Shown in pieces: positions 53,449 through 63,270 of a stretch of DNA of 64,000 nucleotides (the first letter of the stretch is position 1; every line of letters starts with the position of its first letter). Under the pieces are notes generated by a model. That model was given only the letters and a program-made list of their open reading frames with translations, ran no database searches and was not told the origin of the DNA. The stretch is taken from assembly GCA_964549105.1 (NCBI GenBank), contig CAZJTZ010000001.1:310001-374000 (forward strand). Reading direction: 5' to 3'. Position numbers and translations under genes: made by a program. The DNA comes from Hydrogenedens sp964549105. GTDB taxonomy: Bacteria > Hydrogenedentota > Hydrogenedentia > Hydrogenedentales > Hydrogenedentaceae.

Positions 53449-54486
53449 TTAGACATTATTATTTGCCTGTTTGGTAAACACAATTGTTTCATTCTCAATA
53501 ATATAAGAATAGGATTTGTCCAACCATTGGGAAACCAGCAGGTCAAGAGCCGTTTTAAGTTTTATTTTATTCAGGTAGCAGGGATTCACTGGAAGGTTCT
53601 CCGTTCCCGGCATCATTTCAATAGTCAGCCCTGTCTGATTTGCAAGAACAGGAGCCACTTTAGATAGTGGCATAGCACCATCATAAAAAGGGAGTGAAAC
53701 TTTTTTATCTAATGGAACAGATTTCGGTAGAGAAATTATTACCTCCTTTTCGAATAAGGGCTGTGTCTTTTCAGTATGAAATACTTTGCAATCTGTTAGT
53801 TCATCAAGTCGAGTATTACGCGGTGTATATAGAAATATAAAATCGTCTGTCGCACACCATTTTAAGTTTTGAGAGACTACACGGGCACTCTTAAATATCA
53901 TTTCCAGTGATGTAATCAATGGCAATTTAGATATAACCAATTCGCCCACAGGCAACTCTGCAAGGCTATTGTCTGCAACAATATTACAACCATAAGTAAA
54001 GTTCAGACTATTCAAAACATTAAATAATTGCGTACCTGCCCCAAAACTTGCAGAAACGATTATATCTTTATATTTTTTGGGTAGTCCACCAGATATAGAT
54101 AAACGGGTTAAAGTTTCATAAACTGTCTGTTCCGTAGGATACAAAAAAAAGTAATTATCAATATTTTGACATGCCATATTCGTATTGGCAGCAATTTGTT
54201 TTATTAATTCTGGTATCTCCTTTGCTGGATTTTCAAACTGAACCCAGCGATTCTCTGTTCCACTTACTATAGAAATTGAAACAGGATAATCATCTCCCAA
54301 TCTACGAACAATCACATTTAACAATGCCGATTCTCTTACAAGGTCAAATACATTCTCCCTTTGTATAGTTAGATTTTCACCATAAATGTCCGTTTCTTTT
54401 TCTTTTGGTGTAGATTTGCACGAAAAATTACTAAATATCGTGCAAATCAGAAAAATAAAAATCCATGTTAAACAAGTTTTTTTCAT
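53449..54486 (-). CDS. Exported protein with three STN/secretin-N-like modules
   Basis: This is a 345-residue exported protein of unknown role. The ATG at 54486 (MKKTCLTWIFIFLICTIF) gives a typical signal sequence, whereas an in-frame start at 54576 adds 30 residues with no support. Three related segments follow: about 70-120 (LNVIVRRLGDDYPVSISIVS), 160-215 (FNVLNSLNFTYGCNIVADNS) and 290-340 (ALDLLVSQWLDKSYSYIIEN). They alternate helix and strand like the STN/secretin N-domains of TonB-linked receptors and secretins. No pore domain is present. It lies 18 bp upstream of the TonB-like gene, so it may contact TonB or an outer-membrane partner. Confidence 0.7.
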   Translation of the reverse strand: MKKTCLTWIFIFLICTIFSNFSCKSTPKEKETDIYGENLTIQRENVFDLVRESALLNVIVRRLGDDYPVSISIVSGTENRWVQFENPAKEIPELIKQIAANTNMACQNIDNYFFLYPTEQTVYETLTRLSISGGLPKKYKDIIVSASFGAGTQLFNVLNSLNFTYGCNIVADNSLAELPVGELVISKLPLITSLEMIFKSARVVSQNLKWCATDDFIFLYTPRNTRLDELTDCKVFHTEKTQPLFEKEVIISLPKSVPLDKKVSLPFYDGAMPLSKVAPVLANQTGLTIEMMPGTENLPVNPCYLNKIKLKTALDLLVSQWLDKSYSYIIENETIVFTKQANNNV

Positions 54487-54607
54487 TATTTTATATATAT
54501 AACTATTGGTATAAATTTTTGTCTTCCTTTTAAAATTATGGAAGTAATTACTAAATATCATACAATCATATATCATATAACGAAAAAGAGTAAAAAAACC
54601 TTTACTT

Positions 54608-55222
54608 ATGGATTTTTCTATGTCTTATTTGTTCTTAAGTATAGTTGTTTTAAGTTCAAATTTTGGAGCACAAGATTTTTATGGTGAAGTGCCTGAAAAT
54701 ATTCCAACTTTTTTAATAAAAATCCAGCGTGACCAATCCGAATTTTACGGGGGTATTGTTATTCAAAACCAATGGCTGAATAATACCTCTATTCCTGAAC
54801 TAAAAAATAAAGCCGTTGAGATAGTGGTGGATACACCCTGGGAGACACCTCAGTTGCATTACCGTGAACTTGGACATCGGCTTGAAATTTCTTATGAAGC
54901 ACCTGCATTGCGAAAAAAAAGATTGGAGGATAGTTGGAAAAAAGCCGGTTATATAGTTTTAGATACGCCGTATGGCAAGAAAGTAATCAAAAATACAGTC
55001 TATAAACAAGCATTACAAGCAATGGAGATGGCTCAATCAATTTACGAACAGAATCAACCTCCAGAACTTCTATATAGCCCCAGCAAAGTTGAGTTGGATT
55101 CTGATGTTACTGGAACAAGTTTTCTAAAAATGTGGATTTTCCATATTATTGTAGTAATCATTGGAATCATTGCCCTATCACTTATAATCTGGAAATTCCT
55201 CCTTCCACAAAGCAAACCCTAA
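54608..55222 (+). CDS. Exported protein with C-terminal transmembrane anchor, unknown family
   Basis: This is a 204-residue protein I do not recognise. An N-terminal signal peptide (about 1-21; YLFLSIVVLSSNFGA) and a C-terminal membrane helix (about 174-196; IFHIIVVIIGIIALSLIIWK) imply a periplasmic body anchored in the inner membrane, with its C-terminus (LPQSKP) in the cytoplasm. The body (25-165) is mixed alpha/beta with no catalytic motif visible. It is divergent from the STN-module/TonB/ExbB genes, with 121 bp between start codons, and convergent with the FHA-cyclase gene. It might be an accessory to the TonB-like system. Start codon choice is uncertain (Met5 is an alternative). Confidence 0.65.
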   Translation: MDFSMSYLFLSIVVLSSNFGAQDFYGEVPENIPTFLIKIQRDQSEFYGGIVIQNQWLNNTSIPELKNKAVEIVVDTPWETPQLHYRELGHRLEISYEAPALRKKRLEDSWKKAGYIVLDTPYGKKVIKNTVYKQALQAMEMAQSIYEQNQPPELLYSPSKVELDSDVTGTSFLKMWIFHIIVVIIGIIALSLIIWKFLLPQSKP

Positions 55223-55275
55223 TCGGCTCTGATAAAAGGTTTATTCAGAAATCAACAAGATAAAGAACAAAAAAA

Positions 55276-56916
55276 TTATAAGAGCCCAGTGATTTCGTAA
55301 GCAATAATAAGTCGTTCTTTACCCTTTAATCTAAATGTGCCAATAGGGGTTCCTTTTACCCTTCCCTTTAATTCTGACCATGTTTCACTACCGACCACAA
55401 CCGTTCCCGGATTTGCCATATCACATAGTCTTTTCGCAGTATTGACTCGGTCTCCCACAACGGTATACTCCATTCTCTTTGGTGAGCCGATAAAACCTGC
55501 TATCACCTCTCCTGTCTCAATTCCTATGCCAATCTGGAAGACAGGTTTTCCCTCCAATACCCTTAATGTGTTCAATTCTTCGTTTCGCTTTAATATATTC
55601 AATCCCGCACAAACTGCCGCATAAGCATCATCTCCTGTGGCAAGGGGAGCACCAAATATAGCCATAATTTCATCACCAATATACTTATCCAGAGTTCCAT
55701 GCCACGCAAAAATAAGTTCTGTTATGGCTGTAAAATGTTCATTAAGCATATACACCAGTTCTTGTGGAGAGAATTGTTCTGCTAATTGAGAAAAACCTCT
55801 AATATCACAAAACATGGTGGTTACTCTCTTCTTCTCGCCACCCAATTGAATAGCAGAGCCTTCCTTAATTATGTGCTCAACCACAATATCTGGCAGAAAT
55901 CTCCTGAAATTATCCTTTTTCCGTTCCTCATTAAGCATTTTTTGATTAAGTTGAAAATTTTCAATAGCAAGTGCAATCTGATTACCTATTGAATAGAAAA
56001 GTTCGAGGTCTTCCTCATCAAAAAATGCTTTCTTTTTAATGGTGTCTATATAGATAGAACCCAGTATCCTATTTTCAATCTTCAAGGGGACACACATAGC
56101 ACTGGCAATTTCCCGCGAAATTACGCTCTCCCTCATTCCAAATTCTGTATCTATGGAACGGTCTGTCATCAATACAGGTTCTCCATCTATTGCTGATTTT
56201 CCTGCAATACCCATACTTGGAGAAGACGCACCTAATCCATTCCCCATTTCTCTTGCTACTTTTGTAACCAGTGTTTGGTTATCTGTGTCTTTAAGAAGAA
56301 CAAACCCGCGTTCGGCTCCGATGACTTCAATTACCAGATCTAATACTTGCGACAATTTTGAATCCAGGTTACGAGCAGAACCCATGATTTGACTCGTTTT
56401 ATACAAAACATTCAGCCTACGATAAGCACGACTTAACTTTTTAACATCAATAGATGGAGGTGGTTGTTCTTTCCTCTCTTTAAATGTTTGCTCAGCCTTA
56501 TCCTTTGTTATCTGGAATAAAGTGTTCTCAACCTGTTCCACCTCTCCACGAACCCGTTCTACCTGACTGATAATTTCACTCTCACGGGCATTGACCTTAT
56601 CAAAATCGGTTGTTTTTCCATAACGAATATCATCTCTAAAAACGATATGGCATTTACTACCTAACCATATTTCATCTAAATGTTTAAGCGATTGTTCTAC
56701 AACACGCTGGCGATTTACATAAGTTCCGTTCAGACTCTTCAAATCTGCAATAATATAACTCCCATCTTTAACTAATATTTTCGCATGATGTCGAGACACC
56801 TCTTCTACACTAAGAATTACATCACAATCATTAGACCTACCCAAAATGATTTCCTTATCCCCAACAGGAACCGTTTGTGTAGATATACCTGGCTGTTCAA
56901 TCACCAGTTGAGGCAC
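55276..56916 (-). CDS. FHA-GAF-class III adenylate cyclase
   Basis: This is a 546-residue signalling enzyme. The FHA domain (1-95) has ILGRSNDCDV, SRHHAKI and LNGTYVNRQ, which read phosphothreonine partners. A coil (about 105-175) and GAF domain (about 175-325) follow. The class III cyclase domain (about 360-545) has metal-binding Asp371 (FCDIRGFS) and Asp415 (YIGDEIMAIFG). It also has Lys411 and the substrate region TVVGDRVNTAKRL (Asp489, Asn492, Arg496), with Asp489 favouring ATP over GTP. All catalytic positions are present, so it should make cAMP. The start codon is GTG with AAGGAG upstream. The HEAT-repeat gene lies 111 bp upstream. Confidence 0.92.
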   Translation of the reverse strand: MPQLVIEQPGISTQTVPVGDKEIILGRSNDCDVILSVEEVSRHHAKILVKDGSYIIADLKSLNGTYVNRQRVVEQSLKHLDEIWLGSKCHIVFRDDIRYGKTTDFDKVNARESEIISQVERVRGEVEQVENTLFQITKDKAEQTFKERKEQPPPSIDVKKLSRAYRRLNVLYKTSQIMGSARNLDSKLSQVLDLVIEVIGAERGFVLLKDTDNQTLVTKVAREMGNGLGASSPSMGIAGKSAIDGEPVLMTDRSIDTEFGMRESVISREIASAMCVPLKIENRILGSIYIDTIKKKAFFDEEDLELFYSIGNQIALAIENFQLNQKMLNEERKKDNFRRFLPDIVVEHIIKEGSAIQLGGEKKRVTTMFCDIRGFSQLAEQFSPQELVYMLNEHFTAITELIFAWHGTLDKYIGDEIMAIFGAPLATGDDAYAAVCAGLNILKRNEELNTLRVLEGKPVFQIGIGIETGEVIAGFIGSPKRMEYTVVGDRVNTAKRLCDMANPGTVVVGSETWSELKGRVKGTPIGTFRLKGKERLIIAYEITGLL

Positions 56917-57027
56917 AGTAAAGGTTACTCCTTCTCTTCTATGATTATGAAGATATACAAATGTAAATAGGCAGTATTCTCCACCCCAAAAACCTACCTT
57001 TTACAATTTCAATTTTTTATGTGATTA

Positions 57028-59574
57028 TTATGGACTATAAGGTTCAATAACTATCTTATCTCGATTAACGCCCTGAAGTTTAGCAGTAAACTCCCAATTG
57101 GCACCTTGATTATAGACAGCCATTAACAGTATATTTGACTTATCTAAATTGACAGATAACTGGTCTTCATCTGGAATCATTGTTCTCCCATCTGGAAATG
57201 AATGAATCAATTTTCCATTAAGCCAGACCTTTACTCCATCATTAGTTCCCAATAAAATTTTTGCTGCGGCTGGTTCAGGAACAGTAATTTTGCATGCAAC
57301 ATAAGCAACACATTCTAATTCACCATTTAGGAATTCAAATAAGTCACCATATATCAAGCCATCGTCACGAACCTTCATAGGTAGAATTCGCCAATCTTTA
57401 ACAGAATTTAAATCTGTTTCTGGTGGAAATGACATTTCATTGAATAAACGATTTGCGTCGTAATTTTCCACCTTATAGGGTCCACTTACACTCCAGATAG
57501 GTAAAAACTCGCCAACATTTTTAAGACCGTTTAGTAGCCGTTTTACTTCTTCTGCTTGTTTATCTTTCAAATTAGGAAGTGCTTCTTCGAGAATAGATAC
57601 AGTTTTTGAGGGATAAGCAAAACATAAATTTTTCGCAAGGTTAAACCGAGCATTTGCCCAAACTGCTTTTAGTGTATCTGTCACACTTATACCTTCAACG
57701 AAATTGAACGCATCCAGCAAACTCAATTTGGATATACCACCCAATATATTCTTTTGGAGATTTGGATTGTCTCCTACCATCTTCCAGAGGCTGACATAAT
57801 AATCATATTTCTGCCGCTCTGTAAGGTTTTGTAGATTTCTCAAAAGGTCTAATGAAGATAAAATCCCAGCATTTTTCACATCACCTGCTGGTTCTTTTTC
57901 AATAGCACTCATTATTTCATTTAACGCATTAACATCTTCACAACGAGCCATTGCCTGTAAAATAGACGATTTCGATGTCGGTTCGCTACTCAACAATTCT
58001 TTCAATACAGTGAAGGATTCAGGACTTTGCAAATTGCCCAATAAAAAAATCATTGCTTTCTTTTGTGCATCATTCTGGCATTGTTTCCATTGTTCTGTAA
58101 TTGTCTTGACCCTTTGCGTTTCATCAACCATTTTATCGAGAATCAAAGAAATAGTAGTTATGTAAGCAGGGGCATTGGTTTCATCTGTCATTAGTTTACT
58201 AAACAATAAAGGTAAATCTGATTCTCTGCCTACTATTCCAAAATAGGTCAACGCATCATCTAAAACATCTTTATCGCCTTTTTCTATAATACTTGCCATT
58301 AAGTCTCTTGCGTCGGTTGCTCTCCGCTCTGTTAATAATTGCACAGCCAGTTTTTTTACCTCTGGATTTTCCCCTTGAATCTTTTCCATCAAATACTTGT
58401 TTCCATCGGGAATATCCATTTTTGTTAGTGTATCCTGTGCAACCTCTTTAATTTCTTTTGGTGCATTCAATGCCATGTTCATTAAAGATTCCATTGCCTT
58501 AATGTCCCCAATCTTTGCAAGGCACTGGATTGCAGAAATTTTTACTTCTGGTTCAGCGGCCTCGGCTAACTCCAAAACTTGCGGCATAGCACTTGCAATT
58601 TTACGAGAGGCTATTATTTCCAACAGTCCTAATTGAATTCGAGGACTGGCTGTTTTCAATGTATTTATGCACTTTTCAGCAACCAAATTATTAGGAAAAG
58701 ACGGGTCTTTTAACAAATCTACTGCGGTTGCAGAGAGAATCTTATCCTCACTCATCACACAGTTCCAGACTTCATCAAACATTTCCTTCCCTTTTAATTG
58801 AACCAGCCCACGCAAAGCATATCCCTTGTTTACAGATGTAACACGATTATCTGCAAATAAGGAAGAGTAGATTTCCAGAACAGTGTCCTTTTCATTTTTA
58901 TCTGACGACAACTTATCTGCAATTTTGAGTATAGATGATTGGACTTCTAATTTTTCTATGGTATTCTTGTTTTTTGCCCAATCCCAGAGTATTTTTGCTG
59001 CGTCTTTGCCACCAATAGAGGCAAGGGCAAGGACCGTAGAATTGCAAACCTTTTCTGATGAATTGTCTAAATAGGCGATTAAAGCCTCTATGGATTGTGC
59101 ATCCTTTCTACGACTTAACGCATTGATGATAAAAACTTTGTCATCATCTGTTGTGGATTGTTGTAGTGCTTCTATTAAGCATTGTGTTGCCTCTTTTCCT
59201 GGAATTTGCTCTAAAATACGGCATGCAATATCAATCGTTTCAGGATTGTTTAGCAAAGGAGCAATATCGGGAACAATGGATGGTGTTCCGATAAACAGTA
59301 ATTGACGGGCAATAAACCTCTTTCCATCAATAGATGTTTCTGGAAGAACACTGACCAATTGTTTTGACAGTTGTTCTTGTTTTTGAGGGTTATTTTGTGT
59401 AGTTCTAACAGCGTTAAGGATAGGTTCTAATGGTTCTCTATTCATTCCAAACTTATATGTTTTCAAGTAGTCCAGAGAACTCTTAATATCGGGAACTTCC
59501 TGTGCATAGATAACAACGGATACTAAAATGACTAGTGTTACTATAATTGATATTTTTGCATATATGTTTTTCAT
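57028..59574 (-). CDS. Secreted HEAT-repeat protein with C-terminal beta-sandwich domain
   Basis: This is an 848-residue exported protein. I use the ATG at 59574, preceded by AAGGAG; an upstream start at 59607 lacks a ribosome site and overlaps the next gene. A signal peptide ends near residue 25 (IVTLVILVSVVIYAQ). From about 90 to 640 there are many HEAT/PBS-lyase-like helical repeats: ALASIGGKDAAKILWDWA, and AIQCLAKIGDIKAMESLMNM. The C-terminal 160 residues (FLPIWSVSGPYKVENY onward) form a beta-sandwich with KILLGTNDGVKVWLNGKLI, a pattern seen in carbohydrate-binding-like domains of secreted hydrolases. No catalytic motif is visible. The gene is 17 bp after a Tat-exported oxidoreductase gene, so they may form a pair. 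Confidence 0.82.
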   Translation of the reverse strand: MKNIYAKISIIVTLVILVSVVIYAQEVPDIKSSLDYLKTYKFGMNREPLEPILNAVRTTQNNPQKQEQLSKQLVSVLPETSIDGKRFIARQLLFIGTPSIVPDIAPLLNNPETIDIACRILEQIPGKEATQCLIEALQQSTTDDDKVFIINALSRRKDAQSIEALIAYLDNSSEKVCNSTVLALASIGGKDAAKILWDWAKNKNTIEKLEVQSSILKIADKLSSDKNEKDTVLEIYSSLFADNRVTSVNKGYALRGLVQLKGKEMFDEVWNCVMSEDKILSATAVDLLKDPSFPNNLVAEKCINTLKTASPRIQLGLLEIIASRKIASAMPQVLELAEAAEPEVKISAIQCLAKIGDIKAMESLMNMALNAPKEIKEVAQDTLTKMDIPDGNKYLMEKIQGENPEVKKLAVQLLTERRATDARDLMASIIEKGDKDVLDDALTYFGIVGRESDLPLLFSKLMTDETNAPAYITTISLILDKMVDETQRVKTITEQWKQCQNDAQKKAMIFLLGNLQSPESFTVLKELLSSEPTSKSSILQAMARCEDVNALNEIMSAIEKEPAGDVKNAGILSSLDLLRNLQNLTERQKYDYYVSLWKMVGDNPNLQKNILGGISKLSLLDAFNFVEGISVTDTLKAVWANARFNLAKNLCFAYPSKTVSILEEALPNLKDKQAEEVKRLLNGLKNVGEFLPIWSVSGPYKVENYDANRLFNEMSFPPETDLNSVKDWRILPMKVRDDGLIYGDLFEFLNGELECVAYVACKITVPEPAAAKILLGTNDGVKVWLNGKLIHSFPDGRTMIPDEDQLSVNLDKSNILLMAVYNQGANWEFTAKLQGVNRDKIVIEPYSP

Positions 59575-59591
59575 TTTTTCTCTCCTTATTA

Positions 59592-60920
59592 TTAAACTAA
59601 TGTCCATGGTGCTCTCATGGACGGTTGCATCATACGATTTGCTTCATCATCATTGACAAACATCTCTTTCTCTGGGTCCCAATTTAATTTTCTACCAAGT
59701 CGCATAGCAATATTTGCTATATGGCACATTGTAGCCGTGTGATAGCCCACTTCCACTGGAGCCGTTGGGTCTTTGCGTGATTTGACACAATCAATGAAAT
59801 TCTTATGATGTCCCTTACTCCTTCCCAGATGAAGTTCATTAGGCGCTATCGTCTCTTGAAGTAGCGAAGATGGACTTGCCTTCAAGTCGCCACCATGAAT
59901 AAATATAAAAATCCATCCTTTATCACCTTCAAATTTAATTCCACGAGGACCAACACTTTTACCAATCATTTCCACACCATTTGCATATTCAAAGCGGAAT
60001 TCATAACTCATGGCTGTATTGAATAAGCCTTCCCTCGGGAAGATTCCTTTACCTTCCACAGAAATGGGCGTAGTATTATCTGTGCCATTGCCCAATTGCC
60101 CTAAGTCAATAATATGTGCACCACGGTCAGTCATTTCACCACCACTATAATCCAAAATATAGCGGAACCAGAAATGGCATCTCTTCTCAGTATAGGGTTC
60201 TTTGGGTGCAGGACCCAACCAGAAATCATAATCGAAACCAGGAGGGATAGGCATTTCTGGTTGCGGAGGAATTGGGGTATGATTATCCACAGGCATATTC
60301 ACATGTATAGTATGAAGTTTGCCAATTCGCCCATTTCTCACTAGCTCGCAGGCATACCTTGCATTATCGCGTGAACGCTCATGACTACCTGTCTGGAATA
60401 CCCGCCGATACTTACGAACCGTATCAACGACTACCTTTCCTTCAGGAATTGAATTGGTCAGGGGCTTTTCACAATAAATATCTTTTCCTGCTTTAGCCGC
60501 TGCAACAGAGATTAATGGATGCCAATGGTCTGGAGTTGCTATCATCACTGTATCAATGTCCTTACGAGCGAGAACATCCCTAAAATCATGATATACATCA
60601 CAACCTTTGTAACTCGGCAAATCCTTCTTCTGTGCATAGAAATCATTTACCATATTCTTCGCCTCGTTTGCGTGATTATCATCTACATCACAAACGGCTA
60701 CGACCTGCACCTCTGGAATGTTTAGGAAAGCACTCATGTCATATTTCCCCTGTCCTCCTACTCCAATACATGCAAGCGTAATCCTTTCATTTGGCGAGGG
60801 AGTCGGGTTCTGTCCCCAAACAAAGGAAGGGATAATAGTAGGTGCTAAGGTAACACCCATCGTTCCCGTGAGAACACTTTTCATAAATGTTCTTCGTGAT
60901 TGAGAATAATTCTTATTCAT
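59592..60920 (-). CDS. Gfo/Idh/MocA-family oxidoreductase with Tat signal
   Basis: This is a 442-residue NAD(P)-dependent oxidoreductase. The N-terminus SRRTFMKS (8-15) with a following hydrophobic stretch is a twin-arginine signal, so the enzyme is exported. The Rossmann motif is CIGVGGQGKYD (51-61), EKPLTNSIPEG (151-161) is the family EKP signature, and the C-terminal domain has YSGGEMTDRGAHIIDL. Exported members of this family act on sugars, often glycans with rare carbohydrates. It is immediately upstream of the HEAT-repeat protein gene (17 bp). The specific substrate is unknown. Confidence 0.92.
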   Translation of the reverse strand: MNKNYSQSRRTFMKSVLTGTMGVTLAPTIIPSFVWGQNPTPSPNERITLACIGVGGQGKYDMSAFLNIPEVQVVAVCDVDDNHANEAKNMVNDFYAQKKDLPSYKGCDVYHDFRDVLARKDIDTVMIATPDHWHPLISVAAAKAGKDIYCEKPLTNSIPEGKVVVDTVRKYRRVFQTGSHERSRDNARYACELVRNGRIGKLHTIHVNMPVDNHTPIPPQPEMPIPPGFDYDFWLGPAPKEPYTEKRCHFWFRYILDYSGGEMTDRGAHIIDLGQLGNGTDNTTPISVEGKGIFPREGLFNTAMSYEFRFEYANGVEMIGKSVGPRGIKFEGDKGWIFIFIHGGDLKASPSSLLQETIAPNELHLGRSKGHHKNFIDCVKSRKDPTAPVEVGYHTATMCHIANIAMRLGRKLNWDPEKEMFVNDDEANRMMQPSMRAPWTLV

Positions 60921-61100
60921 AATAGAAACTCCATTAGTAGTTATTATTTGTTTTCCAAACCTTGATAAAAGAATATGTTAGAATTCTAATACAAATATAA
61001 ATATCAAATAAAGCAACAAATGACTCTGTTTTAATAGTTGATAAGAAGATTATAGGACATATATAACATATAAGCTGTATATGAGAGGAGTGGATTACTA

Positions 61101-62669
61101 CTAAAGCGTTCCATATTCTTTGAGGGATTCAGCGGTAACTGTTCTTAACTGGAACCATGCAAGGAATAAGGAAACCCGTGCAGAAGCGAGTCTTCCTTCT
61201 GCTGCGACTAAATCTTTTTGCGCTTCATTTAACCGAACCAAAGATGCCTGACCTGCCTTATATTCTTGCTCTACTAAATCTCTGTTTTTCCGAACATATT
61301 CAGCGGTTTCCCTTTGTAGTTTTAACTGTTCCTGAGCAGACATTAATTCCTGAACTACACTCTGGACATCTGTAGCAACAGAAATTCTCCCTGCATAATA
61401 ATTTTGTTCTGATTCTCTAAGCCTTGCGCGTGCTTCTGCTCTTTTCGCACGATTTCTACCCCCAGAAAAAATATTATATGAGACATCAAAACTAACTGTT
61501 GTGCCAAAATCATCTGAGGAAAATTCACTATCTACAGACCTCGTAGCAGAACGAGACAAGGAAACTCCCATTTGAGGATAAAGAGAGGAACGGGCTATGC
61601 CTAACTCTTTTTCAGATTGTTGGATACTGATATTTAACATTTGCAAATCGGGTCTGTTTTGTAAAGCCATTGCTAAAAGTTCGTCTACACCAGGTTTTTT
61701 TAAGTCTTCCTCTGTCTCATATTTCAGAGAAACAAGTTCAACATGTTCTGGCAAGAAACTTGATGGAAGTCCCATCACACCTGCCAGTGCAATTCGTGCA
61801 ATTTCGCGGTTTTGGCGTGCAGAAATAATTTGTGCCTCTGCTGACCGTAAACCTACTTCAAAATTCAACACATCACTTAGAGAGCCTGCTCCCATCTCTT
61901 GCTTCACTCGGGCTTCATACAATTGTCTTTCATTAAAAGCCTTGTCTGCTTCTGCAATACGGAGGTTTTCCTCTGCTAATTGCACGGCATAAAAACTGTT
62001 AGCAACGGAAAGCAAAAGTAGACGAATTGCTTCTTTTTGTGATTCCTTTGTTGACACTTCAATCAATTGCGACATAGCAAGTGAATATTTACGAGCAAAA
62101 CCATCAAATAAGGTATAACGAACAATAAAATTGAGTGCATAATTATCCTGTGATTCAGGAACATTGCTACTTGCTTGATAAGCAGAAATCATTGAACTAA
62201 TCGAGGTATCCCATGGGACAGAAGATAGAATATTTGTGCCTGTTCCTGTTGTTGAACCGCCTCGAAGTATTGATTGCGAAATGGAACTTGCACTTTGTTC
62301 CCATATAGCCTTCTGGGAACGGCGTATTGAAGAATCGGACAGTTCTGTATGAGAAGCCATATAACTTGCAGTAATTTCGGGATAGTATTGAGCAAGGGCT
62401 TGCTTCACCTGTTGGTGAGCCTGCTCAATCCGTTGTGTTACCGCTTTCAAAGAAGGGTTCTGTTCCAAGGCTATCTTCTGGGCTGTCTCTAAATCCAGAA
62501 CTTCTGGCAAGGGCAATTGGGAAGATACTTCTCCACTGTTTGCTTCATAAATTTTAATATCGCCATTTTCAGAATAGGACAAATTGCTTATTAAACAAAG
62601 GAAAAGAGAAATAGATAAAATACATAATGAGACTTTTTTATGTTTAATATCTGAATTTACGCACACCAT
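61101..62669 (-). CDS. TolC-family outer-membrane efflux protein
   Basis: This is a 522-residue outer-membrane channel component. A signal peptide (about 10-32; LCILSISLFLCLISNLSYS) is followed by two TolC-like repeat halves rich in helical heptads. LPEVLDLETAQKIALEQNPSLKAV and the later DELLAMALQNRPDLQMLNIS are the paired conserved ALxxNP/RPDL motifs. It would link to an inner-membrane pump such as the RND protein encoded upstream. Its start overlaps the acyltransferase gene by 26 bp. No membrane-fusion (HlyD/AcrA-type) adaptor is seen in the window; it may lie beyond the right edge. Confidence 0.9.
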   Translation of the reverse strand: MVCVNSDIKHKKVSLCILSISLFLCLISNLSYSENGDIKIYEANSGEVSSQLPLPEVLDLETAQKIALEQNPSLKAVTQRIEQAHQQVKQALAQYYPEITASYMASHTELSDSSIRRSQKAIWEQSASSISQSILRGGSTTGTGTNILSSVPWDTSISSMISAYQASSNVPESQDNYALNFIVRYTLFDGFARKYSLAMSQLIEVSTKESQKEAIRLLLLSVANSFYAVQLAEENLRIAEADKAFNERQLYEARVKQEMGAGSLSDVLNFEVGLRSAEAQIISARQNREIARIALAGVMGLPSSFLPEHVELVSLKYETEEDLKKPGVDELLAMALQNRPDLQMLNISIQQSEKELGIARSSLYPQMGVSLSRSATRSVDSEFSSDDFGTTVSFDVSYNIFSGGRNRAKRAEARARLRESEQNYYAGRISVATDVQSVVQELMSAQEQLKLQRETAEYVRKNRDLVEQEYKAGQASLVRLNEAQKDLVAAEGRLASARVSLFLAWFQLRTVTAESLKEYGTL

Positions 62670-63243
62670 ATTTTTTTATTAACTCCTCTGTTTGTTGAAG
62701 TTTATCAGGTGGAACATTTTCTAAACGATGCCCTACTTTTCGAGCAGGCACACCTGCCCATATCTCGAACGGACCTACCTTTGTATCTTCTGAAAGGACA
62801 CTTCCAACGCCTATAATTGCACCATCGCCTATTTCGACTCCGGGGTGAATATAACATCTACTACCAATTAGAACATCATCTCCGATAATTATCGGCTTTG
62901 CAATATGCGGCGTCAACGAGAAATGCTCTTTAGTTCCCCAGAAAACATGGTTCGTATCTCTAATCACAGTAAACTCTGCAACAGCGGTATTATTTCCCAT
63001 CTTTATCATTGTGGTAGATTCCAAAAGTGTGTAATAACTTAATAGAGAATGTGTTCCTATGATTATCTTTCCTTCTTTATGTGTTCGCATAATTACAAAA
63101 TCACGGAAACGGGTATAATCACCACATTCTACATGCCCTTCAATCGTAAAATGTTTGCCCTGAATCCGACATCTTTTCCCTTTTTTTGCAAATTTCAGTC
63201 CATAATAGAAACTTCGCCAGCGGATTAATAAAGGTTCAATCAT
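62644..63243 (-). CDS. Hexapeptide-repeat acyltransferase (LbH family)
   Basis: This is a 199-residue left-handed beta-helix acyltransferase, predicted to transfer an acetyl or other acyl group from a CoA donor. The characteristic isoleucine-rich hexapeptides are seen in RIQGKHFTIEGHVECGDYTR, IIIGTHSLLSYYTLLE, and PIIIGDDVLIGSRCYIHPGV through EIGDGAIIGVGSVLSEDTKV. The terminal IWAGVPARKVGHRL is typical of sugar O-acetyltransferases of the WcaF/colanic-acid group. It sits 28 bp after the RND pump gene and overlaps the TolC gene by 26 bp, an odd position for a glycan-modifying enzyme. A good ribosome site (AAAGGA) precedes it. Confidence 0.88.
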   Translation of the reverse strand: MIEPLLIRWRSFYYGLKFAKKGKRCRIQGKHFTIEGHVECGDYTRFRDFVIMRTHKEGKIIIGTHSLLSYYTLLESTTMIKMGNNTAVAEFTVIRDTNHVFWGTKEHFSLTPHIAKPIIIGDDVLIGSRCYIHPGVEIGDGAIIGVGSVLSEDTKVGPFEIWAGVPARKVGHRLENVPPDKLQQTEELIKKYGVRKFRY

Positions 63244-63270
63244 AATTTTACATCCTTTCTATTAGAAATC

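Noticed and set aside
53449..54486. Secretin or outer-membrane TonB-dependent receptor
   Set aside because: Only STN-like N-modules are present; there is no secretin pore or beta-barrel domain, and the protein is only 345 residues.
60978..60989. 12-bp palindrome upstream of the Gfo/Idh/MocA gene, as an operator
   Set aside because: Palindromes of this length are expected many times by chance in this window, and no -10/-35 pair was convincing around it.
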